Assembly: GCA_022702545.1 (NCBI GenBank)
Contig: JAHRBC010000003.1
Coordinates: 7,936,001 to 8,000,000 of the forward strand
Origin: Phycomyces nitens
Lineage: Eukaryota; Mucoromycota; Mucoromycetes; Mucorales; Phycomycetaceae
DNA length: 64,000 bases
Direction of reading: 5' to 3'
Part shown: in pieces, positions 10,201 through 20,595 of the stretch
How the letters are laid out: each line of letters begins with the position of its first letter
Position numbering within the stretch: position 1 is the stretch's first letter
Notes under the pieces: model-generated
Database searches by the model: none
What the model was told of the DNA's origin: nothing
The model's input: the letters and a program-made list of their open reading frames with translations, nothing else
Made by a program: the position numbers and the translations under genes

Positions 10201-10908
10201 CGAGATGAACAAGGGCGCGATAAATATATCAGCTTTGTATCAACTTCATTGAGCCCATCGCAACGACGATGGAGCACAACTAAAAGAGAATTATATGCAG
10301 TCATTTTGGCGCTTGAAAAATTCCGTCCATTTCTATGGGGTCGACAGTTCACTATTTTTACTGATCATCGAGCACTCATTTATCTCCATACTCAAAAAAT
10401 AGCTAATCCAATGATGATTGGCTGGATTGAGACACTCCTTGACTTTGATTTTAAGGTGGTCCATATTCCTGGCTTATTGAATAAGCTACCTGATTTATTA
10501 AGCCGCTTGTATCCTCCAGAGGATAGTGACAAGCTGGTGGAGGATGATGGATTGAGAAAAATCAGAACAGATAACCTACAACCCAAAAGTAGAGTTATTG
10601 TTCGAAAGAAAAAATATAGTAAAGACAGAGTGCTAAATGTACTTGCAACGCAACTCGTCGAAAATGTATCAGAGACGTCTGACTATATGTCACCTCCTGA
10701 AGAAAAGCGTAATGGCTTATTAAAAGAAGCACATTCGTTTGGTCACTTTGGAAGTCAAGCTATAGTGAATGATCTTCATTCACAAGGCTTACACTGGACT
10801 AATATATATGAAGAGGCTAAAGAGATTATCCGTTCTTGCCCTGAATGTCAGAAGCACAATATTAGCAAGAGAGGCTATCACCCATTGACTAATGTTGTAG
10901 CATTCTGA
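7255..10908 (+). CDS. Gag-protease-RT-RNase H-integrase N-terminus, element F (ends at in-frame TGA)
   Basis: Single 1217-residue frame fusing gag and pol. The gag region (1-390) ends in a knuckle, CRRCGENYHHGHVC (about 395-408). The retropepsin motif is MIDTGSSRTF (about 483). RT runs from about 650 with the active site FVDDCIV (about 820). RNase H has VATDASL and TDHRAL. The integrase zinc domain has HSFGHFG...CPECQKH (about 1160-1203). The ATG at 7255 starts 19 bp after the LTR. A TGA at 10906-10908 stops the frame just before the first catalytic Asp of integrase; the same frame continues for another 400 codons. No gag/pol frameshift is needed, unlike elements A and C. Without readthrough no integrase core would be made. 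Confidence 0.88.
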   Translation: MNSPADLFPAGLTTVPEEATLSPMSADELFSDLSAPVLCPDAAPGFGSVSGSGFPSVGREAATASSCVAALKAELGNHIEAFSAAHVANNEQAADDALRRIERTRLAIASLEKCSEMLASPGANTERAGRGGGLTLNRRDLPKFQLAASIIKPFPSEEVFESVGHFLRTFENVIESSSLDIEKVWMKFLPLCLPHTDDGWVETDLKKCNSWKSAKSCFNERHGSSLVSRRFTDQVFTMVMKNTESIGDYSKKFLRAVYNAGLNKDDPRIADRFLASLALSVQTLIKVTMARSPNGEAKREWTVEQITQIGRDILGDDNRLYAEATRLIPGAHGQPEKKYEDHPRKKPHHHTSKITKHEKTFFCSHHGKNPTHESSKCFTLINRKNKASSLNSRNPCRRCGENYHHGHVCKSKNNEPILMVSQSPAKDKSEQTLKAIQDRIDEDMEEISFECKYLLDRIERRIKANDAFNLTTPIIIENQKLIGMIDTGSSRTFINLKCLNNNLQITKINASIGFFNFLSKNSSTKRLEKTDPLNFKYINGITFKHAPEVLEFNMGFNFDILLGRDILAKMNIGLINVAYDIEGEYVHSDNAKDYAAIYENLNIDKEKKFEPDNSPAGTAQQRAEFMSSIKEALEENKNIPVESYCPLSESIIRLPTKEGATAYRRQYPIPHALRPTLDKQVKEWLETGTIVKSKTNTSFNSPMLLVPKRNKAGEIVSHRVCLDVRLLNQILPPTFNYPIPKIQTIFQNLSGKKFFTTLDLSNAYHCFKVAPEDVHKLTFTHLDGQQYSFIKGCFGLKMLTSQFQHVMATLFDKIDCVQNFVDDCIVASETFEQHVKDVKLVIEKLSSAKLILNSEKCVWFQHSVRLLGFVVNETGTKVDKRKLTNVDKWPIPRTAKQIQQFMGLINYFRDYIPMISKVAEPISRLSHAKNVSDQWTDEQTQSFKALKDILHKDLILHYADMSREMYVATDASLYGAACLLFQRDEQGRDKYISFVSTSLSPSQRRWSTTKRELYAVILALEKFRPFLWGRQFTIFTDHRALIYLHTQKIANPMMIGWIETLLDFDFKVVHIPGLLNKLPDLLSRLYPPEDSDKLVEDDGLRKIRTDNLQPKSRVIVRKKKYSKDRVLNVLATQLVENVSETSDYMSPPEEKRNGLLKEAHSFGHFGSQAIVNDLHSQGLHWTNIYEEAKEIIRSCPECQKHNISKRGYHPLTNVVAF

Positions 10909-10974
10909 CCATTTGATCATGTTGCAATTGATTTATGCGGTGAATTCCCTGTATCAGAGGATGGACACACGTAC

Positions 10975-12126
10975 ATGTTGGTTCTGGTTGATGTATGCTC
11001 CAAGTATGTGATCTTGAGACCACTGCCAAACAAGAACTCAACAACAATAGCTAAAGCATTGATAAAGATCTTTGGAGATTATGGTTTTCCCAAAGTAATG
11101 CAAAGTGACAATGGTCTGGAATTCAGAAACTCTTTGATGTCAAGCTTATCTAAAGAGCTTGGGATAGATAGGAGATATTCTACGGCATATCATCCACAAG
11201 GGAATGGTATTGCTGAAGCTAGTGTAAAGATTGCAGAGAATACTGTACGTAAAATGATGAGAGCGAACAGCAATGACTGGTGTCACTATCTGCCGATTGT
11301 TCAGCTATGCATCAATAGACATATTCCTCAAAAGACACTAAGCGCACCGTTTTCATTAATGTATGCTCGCAGAGTCAATGTACCTGATGAGTATAGTGAC
11401 AAAGGAAAACACTCTCTTCCTAAAGCCACAATGACAATTGATGAGCTAGAGAAGCAGATTGATCATATGGAAAATATCATATTCCCTGCCATTAACGAAC
11501 GTGTGTTAAGGATTAATGAGGAATTGAAAAAGAAATATGATTATAAAAATATCCTAATCGACATCCCCAAAGGAACACACGTAATGGTCAGATTACCACA
11601 TCGATCAAACAAATTGGCACCTATTTATGAAGGTCCATATACAGTGGTTCGAAAGAATAAAGGAGGATCGTACGAGCTAAAGGATGAGCAAGGAGAATTG
11701 TTACACCGAAATTATACACCCTCCGAACTCAAGATGGTCACCATTGATGAATCAACAATTGAGAATGAGCTCTACGAAGTTGAAGACATTCGAGATCATC
11801 GTGGTACTGCTGGTCAACGGGAATATTTGGTCAAATGGGCTGGTTATGGCGAACGTGCCAATACATGGCAAATGGCTGAAGACTTTACTGATTCCACAAT
11901 CGTACAAAAGTACTGGAAGAAAGTTAGAGAGTTGGAACGTTTAGAGAATGAGAGAGCCGAAGACTTGATTAACAAGAGTGCATCCTCAAATAAGAAAACA
12001 GTTCACACCTCTAAACTAAATGGTAAAAGTAACAATAACGATGAGCACAAGAAAAGAACGCTTCCTACCACTTTGAGCAGAGAAGAAAGATTACACAAAA
12101 GAAGAGCAATCAAAAATCAAAAATAA
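10975..12126 (+). CDS. Integrase core and chromodomain, element F (after in-frame stop)
   Basis: Continuation of the upstream pol in the same frame; the open frame really begins at 10909, with no ATG until 10972. It contains AIDLCGEF (first Asp, in 10909-10974), QSDNGLEF (second Asp) and YHPQGNGIAEASVK (Glu), completing the DDE triad of a retroviral-type integrase. The C-terminus has GPYTVVRKNKGGSYELKDEQG and a chromodomain, YLVKWAGYGERANTW, which in chromoviruses directs insertion to particular chromatin. The tail is Lys/Arg-rich. It is separated from the rest of pol by one TGA only. Confidence 0.85.
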   Translation: MLVLVDVCSKYVILRPLPNKNSTTIAKALIKIFGDYGFPKVMQSDNGLEFRNSLMSSLSKELGIDRRYSTAYHPQGNGIAEASVKIAENTVRKMMRANSNDWCHYLPIVQLCINRHIPQKTLSAPFSLMYARRVNVPDEYSDKGKHSLPKATMTIDELEKQIDHMENIIFPAINERVLRINEELKKKYDYKNILIDIPKGTHVMVRLPHRSNKLAPIYEGPYTVVRKNKGGSYELKDEQGELLHRNYTPSELKMVTIDESTIENELYEVEDIRDHRGTAGQREYLVKWAGYGERANTWQMAEDFTDSTIVQKYWKKVRELERLENERAEDLINKSASSNKKTVHTSKLNGKSNNNDEHKKRTLPTTLSREERLHKRRAIKNQK

Positions 12127-12299
12127 TGAACACGTAATCCACGAAGCTGAGTTTACAGTGTAGATCTCCATAAAAAGTACAAAAAATTATGTGCATGATT
12201 GACTTGAATAAAACAAGCAATTGGCCAGATCATGAAATAGTAAATGAGATGTTTTATGCCGAATCAACAAAAGGTATTGTTGAATCTGGTAGAGGATAA

Positions 12300-12918
12300 T
12301 GTTGTAAATGAGTATTGATCACTGCTGAATCTGAGAGTAAGACTGAAGGATAAAATAATATCCTCAGCTATTCCAGTCAAACGGATCTGCCTTTATGAGA
12401 TTATCCAATACACAGATCATCATACACATAATTGATTATTATTTATTATTATTATCGTTATCACCATAATATGGGATATACAGATATACACATATTTATC
12501 TAATGGCATCATCATATTCCATCTACATATTTCGTTTATTATATGAATACTTGATTGAGAGACTACAACTACAATGAATTAATAATTCTAAAACATTACC
12601 CAAGTATCTGGGTCGGAATATTAAAATATTACCAATAGCATAAATGCTCTTCTTTACCAAAGCTCTCTGGCTGATCTGACTGGAGAAGTATCATATCAAT
12701 AGGTCTCTCTGGATCTTTCCAGAAAGACAATACTCCTGGAAGATGACTCATCGTGATAAATATTACCAAAGCATATACTGAATTATAAATCAGAAAACAT
12801 ATAAATATCAGTAGTTAGTTCTGTGTAGAAAGAGAACCTTTTTTCTCGGGAATAAACACCCTACACAAGTTCTCACGAATTCTTTCGTATCTTTCCAAGT
12901 TTATTTCTACCCACAACA
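12300..12918 (+). repeat. 3' LTR of element F
   Basis: 619 nt, visually identical to 6617-7235. It is followed by the ACATA target duplicate. Confidence 0.93.
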
Positions 12919-14213
12919 ACATATAAGATAATGAAGTAATTTGGTGGATATAAAGCTCTGCTTTTGGACGTGTAGGCTTGTTAAACTCAAGAGTGTACAG
13001 AACTATAACTGAAAGTGTTATCTTATTTCTTTTTAGTCAAACGTTACATGAATTATTTTTTCAATATCAATAAAAAATCTATTTTTTAATAGATCAAGAT
13101 GCAAACTTTTCGACTATTTTCTGCAAACTATTCACCTATTTTCTAAAGGACGTATATTTATTGGTTGTTTAATCCGTTTGACACTTTAAACACTTTCAAT
13201 TGGGGGTTTATTTTATATTTCTTTATAAATAGGCCATGGAAAATAGTTTACGAATAGATTTTTATTGATAAAATATTTTTCTCATAATATACAGCCTAGT
13301 AATTTGGTCTAGATTCATGGCTATAGCTATATTGATACTAATTTTTTTTTACCTTTTGAAACACAGGTAGAGAGAATGACTGATTCATTGACTATCATCT
13401 TGAATAACTGGAAAAGTAGTTGCTCAAACAGAGTAGACAACTAAGACTTTGAGACCGAATTTTCAGGTATACCAAACAGTATCTCAAGATAGATAATGAT
13501 ATAACAATCAAAAAAGGTGTACGCGTAATAGAAAAGATATCTATATTTTTCTGTTAGAAAAGCAATAGGAATGACTGATTACTTACCAAGACAAACTGGT
13601 TTGTTAGATATTCCATGTCTTTGTTAAAACGCGGCAATTTTCTTTGATAAAAAGGCTGATAGTAAAGACAGAATATATTAGTATTAATAGTGATAAAATA
13701 TTCGAACATACCAAGTACATTCCGTCCATTCAACTTCATCATTGTCATCTTTGGCCATTGCGATTGAAAGGAGTTGTTTTGAATCTACAAGATGAAGATT
13801 ACTGATTAGCAACAGCAATAAAAAATAGTGCGCCCATTTACATTTTTCTTGTGCAAGCTTGAATAAAAGTGACTATAGGACACCTTTTAGATAATTGAAA
13901 AGATGTTAAAGATTATCTTTAATTGCGTGAAAAATTTTCAAGTACTTACCAGAGAGTATAAAGGAAGCAAAAAGTAAAAAGAGAGAGAAAAAGGGAAAAT
14001 TGGGAAAAAAGAATCCATATGCATTTTTAGATTATAGTAAGCCCTAATAAATTATGAGAACAAAGGGATTATGAAAACTGTGTACCCAAGACTCTTTTTT
14101 TTTACTGTACTCCAGATATATTTTTTAAAGATATAAATACAGTCTTTTATATATATATATAATACTATTGTTCTTATTTGACACTATATCTTATACTGCA
14201 AATTATAATGTAT
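12919..14213. other. AT-rich non-coding stretch between element F and P1
   Basis: About 1.3 kb, very AT-rich, including a (TA)n run near 14148-14162. Possible minus-strand splice sites (GTAAGTAATC near 13583, GTATGTTCG near 13705) flank short open pieces at 13600-13790, but joining them gives an early stop. I see no supportable gene. It is presumably the other side of the transposon remnant that element F split. Confidence 0.4.
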
Positions 14214-14455
14214 CACTGGAAAAACTCCCAAATTTAGCATTGTATCAATGTGGCAAAAGGGTAGTGGAAATATAGAGCTTTTTTTCATCTCAGATATTTT
14301 TTTTACTTCAAATAAAAAGTGTAATTCTAATCCATTCTATTGGTTCGGGCAAAAGATTAAAAAACAATAGCTTTTTTTTCATCTATAAAATGACAGCAAA
14401 TTAAAATATGTAGCACTTGTTTCCTTTTTTATCTCACAATCGAATCATATAAACA

Positions 14456-17400
14456 ATGTCTTCTATTTCCGCTCTTAACAACACTGCCTGTTACTGCAAC
14501 AAATGCAACAACAACCAGCAAGGATTCTCTATTGTATCCAAGCGCACTTCCCAGCGTCATGCCAAGAGAGCAAGATTTGAAGAAGTCTTGGATTTTGAAA
14601 ACAGTATGTTATTTTCAATATTAATTTTATCTTTGCTGCGCAATAATAACCATTAGCCTTTAATTGAACTCAGGCACACAAAGTGCCGTGATGGACGTTG
14701 ATGTTGAGGGTAAAAAATATTTATTTGAACACCAGTACAGGGCAATAAACTAATGTATTCTATATTTGTAGCAATCCCGACCTCTCAATCCGAATCCATG
14801 GAAACGGATGGTCAGGTCGGCCTACCATTTTTGGATTCCGTCCCGATGTCTGACAATGATTCAGTTGACAATGAGGTCAATGGCAATGACGCTGAAATCA
14901 CCGATGACTCTGACAATGACAGTGATGATGAACCCGATGTTGAAGAGATCGAGGTCGAGGAGTTTGATAGTGAAGGTCAGTATTGAATAGCTACAATACA
15001 AAAGCAAGCAAAGATTGAGTATTAATAATTTTCCTTTTTAAATAATAGACCCTTTTGCTACTCCTGGTATGCCCGAAAACCCAGTGCACAGGGCAATTGC
15101 CATTTTTGTTGTTCTGTTTGCATCCCGTTATGTGGTCGATAAGGGTGCTGTTGTCTTGATTGAGTTCATCAACAAACTCTTGACGATTTACGGACAGGAC
15201 TTCCAATTGCCTTCAAGCCTTTCTGGTCTCCAAAGCATGACGGGTTTCACTGTCTTGACCAAGGGTGTAAAGAGATTCGTTGTGTGCCAGGATTGCCACA
15301 CGGTTTATGAGGAAGCTGGGTCTGCTCCCCTTCAGTGCAGTTCCGCCAAGCTTGGTTCCGTTTCTCCATGTGGTTGCCAATTGATGAAGCAATCATCATC
15401 TGGTGCTTTAGTACCCAAACGTCAATACAGCTACCAGTCCGTCAAGCAGGCGTTGAGAGTCCTTTTCCTCCGCCCGGATTTCGAAAGCAAGATCAGACAA
15501 TGGAACCAGGAGTTGAAGATCATTGATACCATGTGCAACGTTTACGATGGTGCAATGTGGAAGGGGTTGAAGGACAAGAACGGCATTCCCTTTGTTGAAG
15601 ACTCTCGATCACTCATGTTGACTCTCAACATTGATTGGTTTCAGCCATTCGATGGTATCAGTCATTCCTCTGGAGCCATTTACCTGGCAATCAACAATTT
15701 GCCTCGAGAGGATAGGTTCAAGGCAGAAAACGTGATTCTTGTTGGTCTGATGCCTGGGCCAAAGGAACCAAGATCAGAGGAGATTAACAACTACCTCAAG
15801 CCCTTGGTCGACAAGTTGGAGCAGCTGTATGTTGGAATGTCTATTCCAAGTTATGAACACCCCACTGGAGTAACTGTCCGTGCTGCGCTCTTAATGGTTG
15901 CATGTGATATCCCTGCCGCCAGAAAAACCAGTGGATTCACGTCCCACAACAGTACGCATGCATGCTACAAATGCAGCCGTAGTTTCTCTCGCTTGGAAGG
16001 CACAAGCCATGTAGACTTTCGTGGGTTCGAGTTTGCCAAGTGGAGGCTTGCAAATGGTGCTGAAAACCGGGTGCATGCTGAGGAGTGGAAGAGTGCAAGT
16101 ACGCCCTCAGAAAGGCATCAGCTGGAGGTCGAAAATGGTGTTCGATGGTCGCAGTTGCATCGCCTTGGATACTTTGATCTAGTACGTGGAACGATCATTG
16201 ATCCCATGCACAACATATTCCTGGGAATGACAAAGAGGATGGTCGAGATGTGGACTGCCAGTGGTCTGATCACAGACAACAATCTTCGTGAGATGCAGAT
16301 GGTGGCAGAGACCATGGTGTTGCCTGCAGATTACGCAGTGTTGAAGACGAAGATTGGGAAGGGATTTCCCCATATGAAGGCCGACAAGTGGAAATCCTGG
16401 GTGCTCGTTTACTCCCCTGCTCTGTTGAAGACTGTTCTCCCTGCTGCCAAGTTCCAGAATTGGATCAGCTTTGTCGACGCCTGCCACCTCCTTACCAAGC
16501 CAACCATCACTTTTGACGAACTTGATGAAGCCCATAGTCACCTGGAAAAATTTGGTCAAGCCTGCGAACAACAATACCCACACACTGTCCTCACCTGCAA
16601 TATGCACCTACACCTCCATCTTCGCGAGACCATTCGTGATTTTGGACCAGTGTACGGCTATTGGCTCTTTGGGTTTGAGAGATACAATGGGTTGTTGAAG
16701 AACATCGAGACAAACAGAAGAGACGGGTTCGAGTCAACGTTTATGAAAACATTTGTCCAGAATTCGTACAAGGAGGACTATACGAATGCCATCCTCAAGT
16801 CTTCGATATCAGCTCCTTTCCTCCCACTCATTGCCAAGCTCTCTTCGTCCTTTGCCACCTTGTCTCCACCTGCACCTGCACCAACACGACGCCCATTCCG
16901 AATTCAAAATTTTGTGGATGCATCCCAAGATTCCGAATTCCCGATCAAGGGTAACGAGCCTCTTCCACCCTCTGCGTTTCCTCTGTTGCAAAAGTCTGCC
17001 ACAAAAATGAGTGATGTTGACTATCCTCAATTGTTGGCTTACTATGTGGATACGTATGACATTGACACCCTCCAGCATTATCAACATGCCACTTCTTCTT
17101 TGTTGTTTGTTGACAATCAGATCATAAAGCTAAAATCAATAAATCTCCTTGGCCAAGTATATCGTGGGCACAATGGCTCTGGAAATGGTGGATCTCGTGT
17201 CCAAGCTTTGTTTGGCAACAGCACTGGTGAGAACCAGACCGCATATACTGGCGAAATACAGTATATTTTTGTCCACCAGTTCACGCCACCTCTCTCTGCC
17301 TCTGTTCATCTAAATCGCCGTGCTCATCAAAGCCAGCATGTTTTCACCTTTGTCAGATGGTATGATGTGTCCTATGATCGTTCGCATGAGGATGAAGGTG

Positions 17401-17555
17401 TTGACATCTGTTTGCCCGGCTTTTCTCCTGCTACCTATGAGTGCATCTTGCCAGTCCATCGCCTTCTCTTGGAAGTTGCGACTGCCACGCACACAAGCCG
17501 AAATGGTATAAAGAGGATGCTGGTCATCCCTTTGCCAAAGAAACTTTACATATAA
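14456..17555 (+). CDS. P1 transposase (CACTA/Plavaka-like DDE), four exons
   Basis: Exons 14456-14603, 14674-14709, 14772-14975 and 15049-17555 join in frame with GT-AG introns to 964 codons. The N-terminus is Cys-rich, CYCNKCNNNQQGF, followed by H and KRAR, a likely zinc-binding DNA-binding segment. Exon 3 is strongly acidic. The body starts MPENPVHRAIA (residue 137). Likely catalytic residues are D325 in LNIDWFQPFD, D514/H517 in IIDPMHN and E673 in FGFERYNG. The CYKC pair at 435-438 is the zinc-knuckle-like insertion seen in tnp2/Plavaka transposases. It would cut and join element ends. The gene ends 126 bp from the convergent accessory gene. P2, P3 and P4 carry homologues. No disruption is visible, so this may be the only intact transposase of the P1/P2 subtype here. 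Confidence 0.85.
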
Positions 17556-17681
17556 TAAATAAATAAATATCTTTTCTCTTTCATAAAAAAAACAAACAGA
17601 AATAGCATTGCCTTTATAAATGTTGTCAAAACGTAACGCGTGTCAAAAAAAATAGATGGATAGATAAAAAAAAATATTTTA

Positions 17682-18891
17682 TTAAAGCCCATGTCTAAGA
17701 GCCCACTGAGGAAGACTGGGATTAAAATTAGTCGGGACTGCCACGTCCACAGTTCTGGCATAAACCCTTGACAACATTTGATGAGCATTTGCTCCAAGTT
17801 GGAGATCAACGAATCTGTCAACAACTTGGATGAATCGGTTAAACTATCAATTGCGCATCAGTAATCTACAGTCATTCAATATACTATTTGTAATCAGCTC
17901 AACAACTCGCTTCATTGCTTCTCCAACTTGGGCGAATTGTGCGAACCACACGTCTTCTTCCTGCTTCAGAGACTTCGTCATCTGATTCTCCCTCAGACAT
18001 TGCTCCCTTTTGGAGTGCACCTATGCAGTTCCAACCCATCTCCTGGTTGATCTCAGCCCTGTTATTGTCATATGCTGCCAAACGACAAGCATAGTTCTAC
18101 AAATATTATTATTAATATGCGTTTAATGGATTTTTAATATATTGCAAACAACTTACTTCGTTTGCACGACCAGATCTTCGTGAACGTCTGTTCAACGCAG
18201 CCCTCACAGCAGGAGACTCTCTCACTTTTCGGCATCTACTAATGAAATTCTTGTGGAGCCTCTCACAAAGATCCTTTTGCCTCATTCCGTCGCCAGCAAA
18301 CTTACGCCCCAGGTAGATGAGCATTCGATCAACCAACTCCTTGTTGGGAGTCACGTTGAAGTGAACATCGGTGTTCCACCTGGGCTTATCGTTGTTGGCC
18401 TCTACTTCTGCTGGGACAGTTGACCGAAACTTTGGATTCCACATGAATTTGCGGATCGCAGCCTAATAATATATAAAAGTTAACAAACTGATAGTATAGT
18501 CTTTACTCTTTAGTATAATACTTACATAGACCTCTGTGGAAACTCTCTTGCTGGGGTTTGACAAAGCAATGGGATCTGCCACAACAACATTGCTAGTTGC
18601 ACTGGTGGAGGCAGCAGGAGCAACAGGAGCAGCAGGAGCAGCAGGAGCAACAGGAGCAGCAGGAGCAGCAGGAGCAGCCTCAACGAAATTATCAATGGCA
18701 GTGATAGTCTCACGGTTTCCTACAATAATGACACCAAGTCTGGAATCCATCGTTACAAGTCTGGCGTTTGATGTCACCATCTCGCTTTCCATAATTGTCA
18801 TCTTGTTCTCCATGGCAACAAGCTTTTCCAATATCAGATCCATGTCAGCAGTAGCAGGACGAGGAGCAATCGATCTTCTTTGGTTAACCAT
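17682..18891 (-). CDS. P1 accessory protein, four exons, function unknown
   Basis: Exons (minus) 18526-18891, 18157-18462, 17911-18096 and 17682-17843 (366, 306, 186 and 162 nt) encode 339 residues. Exon 1 starts MVNQRRSIAPRP, is predicted helical/coiled coil (ILEKLVAMENKMTIMESEM) and ends in an Ala/Pro-repeat linker. Exon 2 is basic, with KPRWNTDVHFN and PNKELVDRMLIYLG. Exon 3 ends RPSWRSNE. Exon 4 starts FNRFIQVVDRFV. Exon sizes and these motifs are kept in P2, P3 and P4, so it is a real gene of the element. Its place beside the transposase suggests a DNA-binding helper like TNPA of plant CACTA elements; that is inference. Intron 3 has a GC donor (GCGAGT) where P2 has GTGAGT. A TATATATA box lies upstream near 19060. 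Confidence 0.8.
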
Positions 18892-19330
18892 TTTCTAGAA
18901 TATGGTAAAGTATATTTCGATTATAATTATTAGTTTTTGTTCAATTGAAATAAAAATAAATATAATATACATACAAAAACTGTTTGGGTGAGTGAGTAAG
19001 TAAGTGTGTGTGTGTGTGGGTTGGTGTAAAGGTAAGAGAGGTTGAATACTATCAAAAAGGCCTTTATATATAGGCATTTTGAATGACTATAAAGATGTTC
19101 ATCCATTGTCTTGAAGCACTGAGATGCAAATCGGCCTTGATATTGTTTTTGGGCTCAATCCATCACACCTTCCGTAGCATGTTTCAAAGGTGAAAAAATT
19201 TTCAGACTCTCTCCTTTTTCTTTGGTTCCCTTTATTTTTCCTTTTGTTTGCTTTTTTAATATCGGCGCCTTTCTCTGGTAAGACATTTTTTATACCTCTT
19301 TATACACACAAATTAACCTCTTTTTCATAG

Positions 19331-20066
19331 ATGTGCGCTCCCATTCCAACTCATCCTTTCCACAATGGCCATCTAGACAAATACTCACTGGCCGCATTCA
19401 CTGGTCCCGTCATCATGATAAAAATTATTTTCACTTTCTCTCTTAGATTGGCCAAACAACTTATGTAAGGATGCCATCAGCACCAGGTAAAATTTTTTCT
19501 TTCAATCATACTTGTTCCTTCTCTGACTCTATTCTATTGTAGACTGCCCTTTCTATTCACGCCATTGGCCTCCTCCATCATTTGTGATTGTAATCATAAA
19601 GGTAATATTCTTTATAAATCTCTTTTTACTTATCTAAAATATTATTCAGACTATTTATTAATAATTATTATTATGTGTTTTATAGACTCACTTGGGCTTC
19701 CTTTGCACACCATGCCCCCTACTTTGATAACCCATTTGACTCCTGGTATGTAAATTAAATATATCATCACTCTGTTCACCCATATTAATTTTTATTCCCT
19801 TTTTTATAGTAAAACCCGCCACACAGCCCATCCAGCCTTACAATTCAAGTCCCCTTTGCCCACTCTTGCCCATCTCTTGCAATGTAAGTATCTTTTGTCA
19901 CACAAAAATTTCCTCTTTGTACCCCACATCATTAACACTTCTTTGTCTTTTACAGAACACTCCCGCAGCCCAAAAAATCACTGGATATTCATATTTTTGC
20001 AGGTATTTTTTATGTAGAAAAATATTCCATCCAAATAGCAGCAAGCAACCGGGTAGAAACGGCTAG
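19331..20066 (+). CDS. Candidate third gene of P1, six small exons
   Basis: Exons 19331-19403, 19447-19486, 19543-19601, 19686-19745, 19810-19883 and 19956-20066 are bounded by GT...AG sites with T-rich acceptors. They join to 138 uninterrupted codons across five junctions. The product starts MCAPIPTHPFHNGH and ends NSSKQPGRNG; it is rich in Pro, Cys and His and has no domain I recognise. A possible upstream exon around 19110-19290 encodes a hydrophobic stretch. It is divergent from the accessory gene, whose promoter it would share. In P2 the same splice sites are kept, but exon 2 carries a TAG, so the copy there is broken or the RNA is non-coding. Confidence 0.4.
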
Positions 20067-20254
20067 GCATAGGAATAGGCATAATAGTAGACCCTAAACC
20101 TAGAAACATTCTATTCTTTCTAATAAAAATAAAAACGTAAAACATTACCAATCAATTATAAACGGGAAATCAAATAATGGGTGATATATTACTGGTGAAG
20201 AAGAATAAAGAAGCTTTCAATCCATTCATTTAATTGGCTTTCATGAAGAGTATG

Positions 20255-20595
20255 TGTGATATTTGTAGTAGAAATTGGGACGGTGGATACTTTGAGACTC
20301 TTTATTGTGGTTTAGAAAAAGTTAAAGTATATCCAGTTATTGATTTAAGAAGTATGTTAACTTAGTATTTATAATTATTCTTATAATTCTTATCAGCTTG
20401 GATATTCATTATCATAATAGCTGTGTTATCAGTTAATAGGTATTTTGGGACTTTGTCCCACAATAGATTGGGTATGGTATTTTCATATTTGGATAAGGAT
20501 TTCTGGATGGTATAGTTTGTCTTGATTTTAGATAATCCAGCTATCTGGGTTTATATATCACTTTTCTCTGATATACCATTATGCCAAATACAACA
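20255..20595 (-). repeat. 3' LTR of element B
   Basis: 341 nt and visually identical in length and content to 30674-31014. Confidence 0.92.

Larger units (their letters stand above)
6617..12918 (+). mobile_element. Ty3/gypsy chromovirus F, complete with identical-looking LTRs
   Basis: Full-length LTR retrotransposon. The LTRs at 6617-7235 and 12300-12918 are both 619 nt and look identical, start TGTTGTAAATG and end CCCACAACA. The flanking 5-bp duplication is ACATA (6612-6616 and 12919-12923). A purine-rich AGAGGATAA precedes the 3' LTR. The internal part holds one gag-pro-pol reading frame broken by a single in-frame TGA. Near-zero LTR divergence implies a recent insertion into the decayed DNA-transposon region around it. 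Confidence 0.93.

Noticed and set aside
10906..10908. Selenocysteine at the element F TGA
   Set aside because: No selenoprotein context, no recognised structure downstream, and higher fungi generally lack the pathway; a nonsense change is simpler.
13554..13790. Small minus-strand spliced gene starting MAKDDNDEVEW
   Set aside because: Splice-like sites exist, but joining the exons gives an early stop and nothing supports it elsewhere in the window.
15069..17555. A host gene for the MPENPV... protein
   Set aside because: Four copies with transposon termini, catalytic DDE motifs and nested positions show that it is a transposase.
18536..18898. Gly/Ala-rich ORF opposite accessory exon 1 (also 44989-45351)
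   Set aside because: It is the antisense of the Ala/Pro repeat; the sense strand has conserved exons and splice sites.
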